A stretch of 42,843 bases of DNA from Nocardiopsis salina YIM 90010 (GCF_000341025.1 NZ_ANBF01000076.1:9777-52619), one strand, 5' to 3'; counted from the stretch's first letter, positions 28,537 through 36,018 are shown. Program-made: numbers and translations. Notes: generated from the letters alone by a model not told the origin.

Positions 28537-29157
28537 ATGCGAACGATCAGACGCGGCGGCGAACACGAGACCGAGATCAAGAAGTCCCGGTTCATTTGTG
28601 CGATGGCACGGGTGGACAGCGAGGACGCCGCCCGTGCGTTCATCGCCGACCGGCGCAAGGAGCACTGGAGCGCCAACCACAACTGCACCGCCTACGTGCT
28701 GGGTGACGACGGTTCGGTGCAACGTTCCAGCGACGACGGTGAACCCGGCGGTACCGCGGGAGTGCCGATGCTCGAGGTGCTGCGCCACCGCTCCCTGACC
28801 GACGCCGTCGCCGTCGTCACCCGTTACTTCGGAGGGGTCAAGCTCGGCGCGGGCGGGCTGATCCGCGCCTACGGGAACTCCGTCTCGGCCGCTGTCGACG
28901 AGTTCGGGGTGCTGGAACGCCGCACTCTGCTGCTGGTGGACGTGTACGCCGACTACGTGCTCGGCGGGCGCTTGGAGAGCGACCTGCGCGACTCCTCCTA
29001 CACCGTGCGCGAAGTCGCCTACGAAGCGCGTGTACGCATCGAGGTCGCCCTGCCCGAGGACGATCTCGAAGGCTTTGCCGTGTGGTTGGCCGAGATCACC
29101 GGGGGAAAGGCCGACCACGAGGTGAAGGGCACCACGGTCGTGGAGGTCGAACCCTAG
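28537..29157 (+). CDS. YigZ/IMPACT-family protein (UPF0029)
   Basis: 206 residues. The N-terminal Impact domain has the family signature: EIKKSRFIC, HWSANHNCTAYVLGDDG, DDGEPGGTAGVPML and VTRYFGGVKLGAGGLIRAYG. A C-terminal ferredoxin-like domain follows (DUF1949 type). Bacterial members are complete at this length; their biochemical role is not settled, with translation regulation suggested by the eukaryotic IMPACT homologue. The ATG at 28537 has only a weak CAGG upstream. Confidence 0.92.
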   Translation: MRTIRRGGEHETEIKKSRFICAMARVDSEDAARAFIADRRKEHWSANHNCTAYVLGDDGSVQRSSDDGEPGGTAGVPMLEVLRHRSLTDAVAVVTRYFGGVKLGAGGLIRAYGNSVSAAVDEFGVLERRTLLLVDVYADYVLGGRLESDLRDSSYTVREVAYEARVRIEVALPEDDLEGFAVWLAEITGGKADHEVKGTTVVEVEP

Positions 29158-29252
29158 GGCCGTGCCCCGGATCCTTTGCCGCACAGTGGATCCACGGTGA
29201 AGGCGCGGTAACGAGTGGGGACCGGCGTGTGTCCGTCCTCCGCCGAGCGGCT

Positions 29253-29258
29253 TAGGAT
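29253..29258 (+). promoter_or_regulatory. Candidate -10 box (TAGGAT) of the PQQ-like lipoprotein gene
   Basis: TAGGAT is a favoured actinobacterial -10 and lies 40 bp before the start codon. No matching -35 is evident. Confidence 0.35.
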
Positions 29259-29297
29259 TTGGCGTGTTACGTCATCGTTCGTGGGGAGTAGACGTCC

Positions 29298-30755
29298 ATG
29301 CGCAGCGCACGCGTGCCCCTCGCCTGTGGCATCGCGATGCTGCTGGTCACCGGCTGCACGGGCGACCCCGAGCCGGCGGAACCGCAGAACGGTGAGGCCG
29401 AACCCTCGCCTCCGCCGACCGAGTTCCGGGGCGACCTTCCCCCGGGCCTCGAGGGCGAGGTCCTGCGCCACCTCCACGGCGAGGACGCCGACGTGCACCC
29501 CGTGCTCGACGACGGGCAGGGCGTGCGCATCAGCCCCGTCGCGGGCGCGTTCCTCATCAGCTCCGACGGCGAGGACCGCCACCTGCTGCACGACGCTGCG
29601 ACCGGCGAGACCCTGTGGGAGGGGGAGGCCGGGTTCCGCGGCTTCGCCTCCGACTCCGACGGTGAGCCCGTCCTGCTCATGGCCGACACCGACGACGTGC
29701 CCTTCGTGCTCGGACCCGACGGCGAACAGGTGTGGGCCGCGGACGACGCCGACGACGCCTACCTCGACGGACTGGTCGTCGACCGCCCCGACGACTGGTC
29801 GGACGAGGAGCCCGGGGGCGCCTTCACCGTCTCCGACACCGACGGTGAGGAGCTGTGGAGCTACGACTTCGAGCCGCCCGAGGACGCGGACGTCGACGGC
29901 GAGAACGGCTCCGAGGAGGACGACGGAGGGGACGCTGCGGACGAGGACGGGGATCCGCCCCTCGGTGTTCCGGTCGCCGCCTGGGACGACACCGTGCTGC
30001 TGAGCGACGGTGCGACCTCCCTGTACGCGCACTCCCTCGACACGGACGAGACCGGCGAGGAACTGTGGTCGGTCACCGGCCAGGACGAGGAGCTCGGCCT
30101 GCCCGACACCGCGGCCGGTGCGGTCCCGCAGATCCTCGGCCGGTACACGCTGCCCGAGGAGGGCGAGGACGCGGATGACGAGGAGGATACCGAGGACGAG
30201 GTCGGCGCCGAGGAGACAGGCGACGGGCTGCTCGTTCTCCGGTGGGCCCAGCCCGAGGCGCCCTCCACCCTCTCCGCGCACGACCCCGCCACCGGCGAGA
30301 CCGTGTGGACCCTGCGGGAACCCGGCACCAACCCGGCCGCGGAACCCTTCGCGTCACCCGGCGCCACCGGCAGTCTCCACGACGAGGAGACCGGAACCCT
30401 GTTGCTGCAGCAGGCCAGCGGTGAGGCCTCCCTCATCGCGGTCGACCTCGCCGAGGGCGAGGAGCGCTGGGGGCTGGAGGACGACGACACCGCGATCTCC
30501 CCGGCCTTCGCCTTCGGCGGGTTCGTCTACGGTGACCAGCGCGGCGACGACAACGGCAACCCGCAGCTCGTGCTCGACGCCGTCACCATGGACCTCGTCG
30601 ACGACGAGCTCTCCGCACGGGTGGAGGCCGTGACCGAGACCGGGCACGCGATCCTCGTCCAGGACCGCCAGCGCTTCGTCGTCGGCCCGCCCCCGGAGGA
30701 CGACGAGGCCGACGGAGGCGACGAGGAGCCTTCCCCCGACGACGACCCGAGCTAG
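29298..30755 (+). CDS. Acidic lipoprotein with PQQ-like beta-propeller repeats
   Basis: 485 residues from ATG 29298 (GGGGAG upstream). Lipobox LVTGC (C20), a Pro/Glu linker, then several blades ending in the PQQ-type pattern D-x-x-T-G-E-x-x-W: DAATGETLWE, DPATGETVWT, DLAEGEERWG and SDTDGEELWS. Long Asp/Glu runs sit between blades (residues about 195-215 and 285-305), and the C-terminal tail is almost all Asp, Glu and Pro. Probably a membrane-tethered binding or scaffold protein outside the cell; no PQQ enzyme residues could be assigned. Confidence 0.8.
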   Translation: MRSARVPLACGIAMLLVTGCTGDPEPAEPQNGEAEPSPPPTEFRGDLPPGLEGEVLRHLHGEDADVHPVLDDGQGVRISPVAGAFLISSDGEDRHLLHDAATGETLWEGEAGFRGFASDSDGEPVLLMADTDDVPFVLGPDGEQVWAADDADDAYLDGLVVDRPDDWSDEEPGGAFTVSDTDGEELWSYDFEPPEDADVDGENGSEEDDGGDAADEDGDPPLGVPVAAWDDTVLLSDGATSLYAHSLDTDETGEELWSVTGQDEELGLPDTAAGAVPQILGRYTLPEEGEDADDEEDTEDEVGAEETGDGLLVLRWAQPEAPSTLSAHDPATGETVWTLREPGTNPAAEPFASPGATGSLHDEETGTLLLQQASGEASLIAVDLAEGEERWGLEDDDTAISPAFAFGGFVYGDQRGDDNGNPQLVLDAVTMDLVDDELSARVEAVTETGHAILVQDRQRFVVGPPPEDDEADGGDEEPSPDDDPS

Positions 30756-30816
30756 GAAGCCTTTTCGTGGTCACAGATCTCGACCGGACCGGGGCGCCGG
30801 TGCACGGAGCCCGCCG

Positions 30817-31274
30817 GTGACCAGCGAATTCGACACCTACGTCAAGATCTTCGTGGCGGGGGGATCAAAGGAAAACCTCCTCCGAAGGATCTCGAGGGTG
30901 TTGTCACCACCGGTAGGTTCTCCGTCGAGGTGCGGGAGAACAAGGACCAAAAATGGAACTCGGACTGTCAGGGCGATTTCCTCTTCTGGCCGCTCCAGAT
31001 CGAGATGGAATGCTCGGACGGTGTGGCCCTGGACCATTACGTCGCCGTGACCGGGCGGATCCTGGAACGCTTCTGGGACGCCGGCCTCTCCGCCGTGGCA
31101 GCGTGCGCCTTCGAGCATCTCCTGCCCTGGAACGGGGGAATCCGGAGCGTCGAAATGCCGACGCCCTGGGTGGAGCATGCGCGGCCGCCCCTGAGGATGC
31201 GCTGGGAATGGTTCGACGACCTGGACTTCCTGGGCGAATTCACGGCGAAACTCGAAGGGGAACCGTTCACCGGG
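30817..31274 (+). pseudogene. 5' half of an IS-interrupted, frameshifted gene
   Basis: Starts GTG (MTSEFDTYVKIFVAGG) and shifts frame at a run of six G (30858-30863). One added G restores a continuous reading (GIKGKPPPKDLEGVVTTGRF, then DFLFWPLQIEMECSDG, then RILERFWDAGLSAVAACAFEHLLP) down to KLEGEPFTG at the insertion site. The N-terminal part has the look of small actinobacterial proteins found beside toxin/immunity genes; the part after MRWEWFDDLDFLGEF (ATG 31197, same frame) begins the MORN/YwqK-like region. It may be one gene or two fused in frame. Lower GC than its neighbours suggests acquisition. Confidence 0.6.
31270..31274. repeat. Target-site duplication, left copy
   Basis: CCGGG directly left of the IS; the identical right copy is at 32222-32226. 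Deleting the IS and one copy joins 31274 to 32227 in frame. Confidence 0.7.
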
Positions 31275-31291
31275 AGGCTTATTCATGAGCC
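31275..31291 (+). repeat. IS left terminal inverted repeat
   Basis: AGGCTTATTCATGAGCC; differs at one base from the complement of the right end. Internally near-palindromic (GGCTTAT-TC-ATGAGCC). Confidence 0.75.
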
Positions 31292-31400
31292 CTGTTCACA
31301 GCAGGGATCCAGTCATCCCGCGAAAGAGTCAAAGGGGACGATTCGAGCAGGTTTCCGTGTTCTGCCCACACAGCAACGGCTCCTCCGCTGAAATCTGGGG

Positions 31401-32217
31401 TTGAGAGACCAACCAGACGAAGCAGAAGAGCCGTTGGACCTACAACGTATAACCGGATTGACCAGCGAACAACTCACCGACCTCACCGCCCGCGTCCACC
31501 ACCGGCTCGGGCTCCTCGCCCAGCCCGGAGTCCGACCGGCGCGCTGGGCCTGTACAGATCGATCGCCCTGTCGTGGCCCTGCACCGCCACAACCTCACCC
31601 AGGACCTGGCCGGCGCGATCTTCGACGTCTCCCAGGCCACCGTCAGCCGCCGCTGGGACCTGCTACGCCCTCCCATCGGCGCCGAACTGAGGGCCTTCAT
31701 CCCCGACCCGGCCGAGATCACCGGCACCTGCACCGTCCTGGTCGACGGCACCCTCGCCCCCACCTGGGACTGGACAACCGCCGAGGGCATGTGCTCGGGC
31801 AAGCACGAGACCACCGGGTTCAACCTCCAACTCGCCGCCACACCCGCGGGCGCCTTCGCCGCAGTGGGCCCCACGCCAGTGCCCGGCGCACGCCATGACG
31901 CCCACGCCTACTACGCCAGCGGCCTGTACGACTTGGTCATCGACTCAGACAGCACCCTGGGCGACAAGGGCTACCAAGCGCACGCCGACATCAGCCCGAC
32001 CAAGAAACCCCAGGACGGGGAGCTGACCGAGCAGCAGGAGGCCACCAACGCCGTGATCGACAGTGTGCGGGCCGCAGTCGAGCGAGCTGTCGCCCACCTG
32101 AAGACCTGGCGCATGCTCCAGACCCGCTACCGCGCTCCGCTGGCCAAGTTCTCCGAGGCCCTTGCGGTGATCATCGGCCTGTACTTCTACACCCGCTACT
32201 TCGAGGCTTATGAATAA
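31401..32217 (+). pseudogene. IS5-type transposase with two frame breaks
   Basis: The N-terminal part reads in one frame (LQRITGLTSEQLTDLTARVHHRLG, ending GVRP near 31540). The expected continuation GALGLYRSIALS reads in a second frame, and VALHRHNLTQDLAGAIFDVSQATVSRRW onward (from 31573) in a third. Each step equals one missing base. The third part (to 32217) carries the HTH and the DDE_4 catalytic region: LVDGTLAPTW, PGARHDAHA, STLGDKGYQAH, and AAVERAVAHLKTW with the Glu. Either the element is dead, the sequence has errors, or translation uses frameshifting. The start is uncertain. Confidence 0.7.
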
Positions 32218-32221
32218 GCCT
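32205..32221 (-). repeat. IS right terminal inverted repeat
   Basis: GGCTTATGAATAAGCCT, containing the transposase TAA stop; 16 of 17 bases match the left end inverted. Confidence 0.75.
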
Positions 32222-32226
32222 CCGGG
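32222..32226. repeat. Target-site duplication, right copy
   Basis: CCGGG directly right of the IS, identical to 31270-31274. Confidence 0.7.
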
Positions 32227-32612
32227 TGCAGCGTCGACCACGATCGGGGGCTGGGCTTCGACGTCGTGACCGTAGAGCGCGGGCAGAAGATCGGTGCTGA
32301 GTACATTGTCGACGAGTGGACCGGGGTCCTGCGGGAGTTCGAGGCTGTGCACTACGGGAACATCTTCTTCGGCGGTGTACACGGGTGGGACCGCGAGGGC
32401 AACCTTCGCGAGGAGACCTTCTACCCGCAACCGGATGCGGCCCGGGTGCGCCGGACGTGGGATGCCGACGGTCGGCTGGTCTCCGAAGGGGCCATACCGT
32501 CGCGGGACACCCTGAACGGGTCCTATGCGGCGGTGTTCGGTGACCATGACCCTCCGGAGCACCCTGCCTTCACTCACCTGTGGCGCATCGACCGGGACGA
32601 GGCCGAGGAACG

Positions 32613-33071
32613 CTACGTGTCCGGCGGCAAGCCGTACTGGGGCTTCCTCACCACGGCCGAGGACGGCGGTCGTGGGCGCGTCCGCCTCGTGCTCGACGGC
32701 CGCGAGGAGGGCCCGGTGTTGGCCACCTCGCCCGTCTCGCCGAGCATGCGCCCGGAGTCCCACCCCGGCCGGGTGTACTTCTGGTTCGGTCCGGTGGCCA
32801 CGTACCTCGGGCAGTGGCCGACTCGCCAGAGCAACGGCATGAGCACCAACGCGGCGAGGAGCTGCAGCATGACCGCCAGGCCGAAGGCCGCCTCGTCCCG
32901 GGCGAAGACTCCTTCCCACATCGGGGTCGTCGCGAGCGCCAGGAAGGGCAGGAGAAAGGCGAACATGCCCAGTGGCCACGACACGTACGGCCGGTCCTGG
33001 ACCCAGTTGTTGATCAGGAACCGCCGTGACCGTGCCTCCCGGCGCGGCAGGCTCAGGGGCTCAGCACTCAC
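32613..33071 (-). CDS. Small membrane protein, possibly truncated
   Basis: 152 residues from GTG 33071 (GAGGA 5 bases upstream; an ATG at 33122 has no ribosome site). Two clear membrane helices (SWPLGMFAFLLPFLALA and FGLAVMLQLLAALVLMPLLW) follow a basic N-terminus (LPRREARSRRFLINNW). The C-terminal 60 residues are polar and Arg/Ser-rich, and overlap the open 3' end of the interrupted gene on the opposite strand. Only one of the two overlapping readings there is likely real; the membrane helices make the N-terminal part of this one convincing. Function unknown. Confidence 0.6.
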   Translation of the reverse strand: MSAEPLSLPRREARSRRFLINNWVQDRPYVSWPLGMFAFLLPFLALATTPMWEGVFARDEAAFGLAVMLQLLAALVLMPLLWRVGHCPRYVATGPNQKYTRPGWDSGRMLGETGEVANTGPSSRPSSTRRTRPRPPSSAVVRKPQYGLPPDT

Positions 33072-33121
33072 CCTGTCCTCTTCTGTGCGCTCGGTCCGGA
33101 TGCGTCCGCCACAGGACATCA

Positions 33122-33137
33122 TGGTGTGCGCACACCA
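33122..33137. promoter_or_regulatory. Perfect 16-bp palindrome upstream of the membrane protein gene
   Basis: TGGTGTGC-GCACACCA, perfectly symmetric with no spacer, 51 bp upstream of the GTG start at 33071. A candidate operator; regulator unknown. Confidence 0.4.
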
Positions 33138-33204
33138 GGGGCCGGTCCACCTGAGCCCGGATTCCCGCCTCGGCGCTACGGATCCCTAGGATTGACCGGT
33201 CTCC

Positions 33205-33241
33205 GGAGCCGCCCCCGGGCCGCGGTCCCGGGGGCGGCTCC
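33205..33241. terminator. Long perfect hairpin before the 33259 gene
   Basis: GGAGCCGCCCCCGGG (33205-33219), 7-base loop, exact 15-bp complement (33227-33241). It should end plus-strand transcription from the decayed gene, yet it finishes only 17 bp before the next start codon, so it may also shape that gene's leader. Confidence 0.65.
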
Positions 33242-33258
33242 ACCGCTGCTCGATCCCC

Positions 33259-33864
33259 ATGGAACACCTGATGAACCAACCTGCGCAGAATCCCCAGCAG
33301 TCCCAGCCGACCGACAACGGCGTCCGCCACCAGGCCAGTGTCGTCACCAACCCGATCTACCGCCTCGGTGGGCAGATCGTCGCCGCACTGTTCTTCCTGG
33401 CCGGCACCTACATCGTGTTCACCGACGACGATGCACCCTGGTGGTTCATGTTCTTCGTCATCTTCGTCTCGGTGATGCTCCTGGGCGTGATGCTGGTCTG
33501 CACCGCCGTCGAGGTGAAACTGAAGCGCGGCGTTCTCGAGGTCAGCAACGGGCGCCGCACCTTCAAGATCCCGACCCGCGCGATCGCCTACATCGGCCGT
33601 GCCGAGTTCACGCGGCGCGACGTGTGGCGCCTCGGCCAGAACCTCACCAATGGGAAGCGCGGCACCGGCATCGAGATCGTCACCGGCGACCGCAAGTACA
33701 TCACGGCACGGTGCGACACGATGGACGAGCTCTTCCCCGCGCTGGTCGAGGAGGGCATGGACGCCCGCGCGCTCCAGGTCCCCTTTCCCGTCGACGCCGT
33801 GAAGTACAAGCATGCCGACTCGGTACAGCGGGAACAGCGGGAGCAGCGCGGCCAGAACGGCTGA
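33259..33864 (+). CDS. Membrane protein with two helices and a cytoplasmic PH-like tail, unknown
   Basis: 201 residues from ATG 33259 (an in-frame ATG at 33271 is equally possible; neither has a clear ribosome site). A Gln/Pro-rich N-terminus is followed by a helical hairpin (LGGQIVAALFFLAGTYIVF and FFVIFVSVMLLGVMLVC). The soluble beta-rich domain reads VEVKLKRGVLEVSNGRRTFKIPTR, then IAYIGRAEFTRRDVW and GTGIEIVTGDRKYITARC, in split motifs. This layout resembles bacterial PH-like membrane proteins. The C-terminus is a short Gln/Glu/Arg repeat (QREQREQRGQ). Function unknown. Confidence 0.75.
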   Translation: MEHLMNQPAQNPQQSQPTDNGVRHQASVVTNPIYRLGGQIVAALFFLAGTYIVFTDDDAPWWFMFFVIFVSVMLLGVMLVCTAVEVKLKRGVLEVSNGRRTFKIPTRAIAYIGRAEFTRRDVWRLGQNLTNGKRGTGIEIVTGDRKYITARCDTMDELFPALVEEGMDARALQVPFPVDAVKYKHADSVQREQREQRGQNG

Positions 33865-33889
33865 GCCGCGGGGCCGGATCCGGCCACAT

Positions 33890-33912
33890 CCGGGAGCCGG
33901 AGCGGCTTCCGG
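33890..33912 (+). terminator. Terminator after the 33259 gene
   Basis: CCGGGAGCCG (33890-33899), loop GAG, CGGCTTCCGG (33903-33912): a 10-bp stem with one G-T pair, 25 bp past the stop. Confidence 0.6.
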
Positions 33913-33934
33913 GGGAAGGTTGACGGGGAGCCCG

Positions 33935-33970
33935 GGGCGGCGGGGGCGTACGATTCGGTCCCCGCCGCCC
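33935..33970 (+). promoter_or_regulatory. Inverted repeat enclosing a TACGAT box before the kinase gene
   Basis: GGGCGGCGGGG (33935-33945) and CCCCGCCGCCC (33960-33970) are perfect 11-bp arms around a 14-base loop that contains TACGAT (33949-33954), a plausible -10 for the kinase gene. TTGACG at 33920-33925 is 23 bp upstream of it, too far for a standard promoter. It could be a second terminator or a regulated promoter. Confidence 0.4.
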
Positions 33971-34023
33971 GGCCCCTCGGTCCGCGTCCCCTACTCCGAC
34001 GATCCACCGGATCTGTGAGACCC

Positions 34024-35514
34024 ATGAACCCCGTCCACACCTCCGTGCAGATGCCGGCGACGGCCACCGGCCTCACGCCTGCCGACCCAGCCGAGATGGG
34101 CCCGTATCGCCTGGTCAACCGGCTGGGTGCGGGAGGCATGGGTGTCGTGTACGGGGCGCAGGCGGGTGACGGGTCGCTGGTCGCGGTCAAGGTGATCCAC
34201 CCGGAGTACGCCGCGGATCCGGACTTCCGGAGCCGGTTCTCCCGCGAGGTCGAGATGCTCTCGCGGGTGGGCGGCGCGTGCGCTGTGCCGTTGTTGGACT
34301 CCGACACCGGGGGCGAGCGCCCGTGGTTGGCCACCCCTCTGGTTCGGGGGATGACCCTGAGCGCCTACCTGCGGGAGAACAAGGGCCCCTTGCAGGAGGA
34401 CCTCCTGCACGGGGTCGCGGTGGGGATCGCCGAGGCACTGGCGCAGATCCACGCCGCGGGGGTGGTCCACCGGGACCTCAAGCCGGCCAACGTCGTGATG
34501 TCGCCCGAAGGACCGCGGGTACTGGACTTCGGTATCGCGCGGGCACTCGACCAGACCGCGCTGACCCGCACGGGTTCCGTTCTGGGGTCGTCGGGGTGGA
34601 TCAGTCCGGCGCACTACCGGGGCGAGCCGGTGAGCACCGCCGACGACATCTTCGCGTGGGGCGCCCTGGTCACCTACGCCGCCACGGGTCGGCCCCCGTT
34701 CGGGCGGGGGGACCCGTCGGCCGTGGCGCACCGGGTGCTGAGCGAGGAACCGGACATGGAGGGGTTCACCGGGCCGCTCGCCGATCTGGCTTCGCGGGCG
34801 CTGTCGAAGGACGCGGCTCAGCGGCCCAGCGCGATGGCACTGGTCATCGGCGTGATGCAGGTGGCGAACCTGGCCCGGCCGGCCGGGCCCATCGAGTCGC
34901 CGGGCGTCGCGGGCAGTGCGGTGGCCGCCTCGCTGCAGGCCACGTGGCACGGGGTGGAGGTGCCCGAGGAGCGCGAGGTAACGGTGGCGCCGAGCCCCCG
35001 GAATGTGTCCCGTGGGCGGCGCCGGGCGGTGGTGTCGGCCGCCGCGGCGGCGGTGCTGGTGGTGGCGGGCGTGCTGGGTGCGAGTCTGCTGTCCGACGGC
35101 GGCGGTGCCCCGCCGATCGCGTGGTTCGGCGGAGGGGGAGAGGACTCCGAACCGGTCACCACCGTCGCGACCGTCGGCGCGGGTGTGGACGCGGACGGAT
35201 CGCCGCCGGACGGCACCCACGTGGTCGCGTTCCGGCCGGCCGACGGGGAGGGCAAGTTCGGTGTGGCCGACGACGCGACCGTGCTGTGCGCGTGGAGTTT
35301 CTGCCAGGAGGAGGGCGGCAGCATCGGCAACGGCGACGCGGGAACGGTGCCCTCCGACCCGGCGGCGCTGACCGAGCACGTCAACACCGGGACGCGCACC
35401 ATCTCCGCCGAGGTCACCTACACCGAGCAGGCCGACGGGACCGCGAGCATCTCCGAGATCGTCGAGCACCATGAGACCAGCGGTACCGGAACCCCGCCCT
35501 GGGAGGAACAGTGA
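34024..35514 (+). CDS. Receptor-type Ser/Thr protein kinase (PASTA-less, PknB-like)
   Basis: Membrane kinase, 496 residues from ATG 34024 (GTG 34015 possible). Cytoplasmic kinase domain: glycine loop LGAGGMGVVY, Lys56 (VAVKVI), HRDLKPAN (H149, D151), DFG (D168), DDIFAWG and the subdomain XI Arg (AQRPSA). The normally invariant Glu of the APE motif is Ala196 (SPAHYRG instead of SPEQYRG). One membrane helix (about 338-355, VVSAAAAAVLVVAGVLGASLL) and a roughly 135-residue outer domain with one CAWSFC Cys pair follow. The stop overlaps the SapA-like gene by 4 bases, implying coupled expression. Confidence 0.9.
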   Translation: MNPVHTSVQMPATATGLTPADPAEMGPYRLVNRLGAGGMGVVYGAQAGDGSLVAVKVIHPEYAADPDFRSRFSREVEMLSRVGGACAVPLLDSDTGGERPWLATPLVRGMTLSAYLRENKGPLQEDLLHGVAVGIAEALAQIHAAGVVHRDLKPANVVMSPEGPRVLDFGIARALDQTALTRTGSVLGSSGWISPAHYRGEPVSTADDIFAWGALVTYAATGRPPFGRGDPSAVAHRVLSEEPDMEGFTGPLADLASRALSKDAAQRPSAMALVIGVMQVANLARPAGPIESPGVAGSAVAASLQATWHGVEVPEEREVTVAPSPRNVSRGRRRAVVSAAAAAVLVVAGVLGASLLSDGGGAPPIAWFGGGGEDSEPVTTVATVGAGVDADGSPPDGTHVVAFRPADGEGKFGVADDATVLCAWSFCQEEGGSIGNGDAGTVPSDPAALTEHVNTGTRTISAEVTYTEQADGTASISEIVEHHETSGTGTPPWEEQ

Positions 35515-35954
35515 ACCGTCGTGTGCGCAGGCCCTTCGCCCGGTGGTCCGGAGCCGGTATCGCCCTGGCCGCGGTGACCGCTGTGGTCGGCGCGGCCCCG
35601 TCCCCCGACGCCCCTTCCCCGCAGGACCAGGCCCCGGTCCCGTACAACGGGGTCTGCGGGGACGGCTACGGCGTGGTGAACAGCGCCGCGGTCCCGGGTG
35701 GAACCGTGTACCTCACCTACAACAACGACAACGGGGAGAACTGCGTGGTCGTGATCCGGGAGGACGTGGGCGAGGAGATGGCCATGGACGCCGTGCTCAA
35801 GGTGGGATCGCAGACCGAGTGGGAGCGCGACCCGGGGCAGTGGACGACCTACGCGGGGCCGGTGTACCTGGAGGCCGCGGGGGAGTGCGTCGACTGGGGC
35901 GGCGTGATCGGCGACGACTGGGTCGTGCGCAACGGCACCAACTGCGGCGAGTGA
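35511..35954 (+). CDS. Secreted SapA-like protein (spore-associated protein A family)
   Basis: 147 residues from GTG 35511 behind GGAGGAAC. A Sec signal with an Arg-rich start (MNRRVRRPF) and cleavage near residue 28-38, then a mature domain of about 110 residues whose wording follows Streptomyces SapA: VCGDGYGVVNSAAV, GGTVYLTYNNDNGENCVV, WTTYAGPVYLEAAGECVDWGG and RNGTNCG. Four Cys could give two disulphides. SapA coats spores in Streptomyces. Here it is translationally coupled to a receptor kinase, so a signalling or export link is plausible. A bidirectional terminator follows. Confidence 0.88.
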   Translation: MNRRVRRPFARWSGAGIALAAVTAVVGAAPSPDAPSPQDQAPVPYNGVCGDGYGVVNSAAVPGGTVYLTYNNDNGENCVVVIREDVGEEMAMDAVLKVGSQTEWERDPGQWTTYAGPVYLEAAGECVDWGGVIGDDWVVRNGTNCGE

Positions 35955-36018
35955 GCCCGGGGCGGCACCCGTCCCACGCAACCTCCGGCGACCTCCGCAA
36001 CACACCGCTACAGGACTG

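Larger units (their letters stand above)
31275..32221 (+). mobile_element. IS5-family insertion sequence, 947 bp
   Basis: Bounded by 17-bp inverted repeats (31275-31291 AGGCTTATTCATGAGCC and 32205-32221 GGCTTATGAATAAGCCT, 16/17 match) and a 5-bp duplication CCGGG. It contains one transposase reading frame with DDE_Tnp_4-type features, broken twice near its N-terminus. The transposase stop codon lies within the right repeat. The ends could be read two or three bases further out because the flanking GG/CC also pair, but only the given ends yield a direct duplication. Confidence 0.8.
32227..33189 (+). pseudogene. 3' half of the IS-interrupted gene, MORN/YwqK-like
   Basis: Open reading continues the interrupted gene: CSVDHDRGLGFDVVTVERGQ, then EWTGVLREFEAVHYGNIFFGG, then VHGWDREGNLREETFY and RTWDADGRLVSEG. 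The last two are MORN_2-type units (W-x-x-x-G-x-L-x-E-E) seen in YwqK-like antitoxin/immunity-type proteins. The frame stays open to 33189, but beyond about 32520 the protein loses family character and a membrane protein gene is encoded on the other strand, so the original end is unclear; another frame break is possible. Confidence 0.5.

Noticed and set aside
26785-29184. 799-codon minus-strand frame
   Set aside because: Antisense to the DASS transporter and yigZ, both with clear family motifs.
31945-32979. 344-codon minus-strand frame across the IS end
   Set aside because: It crosses the IS boundary and target duplication and has shadow-like composition.
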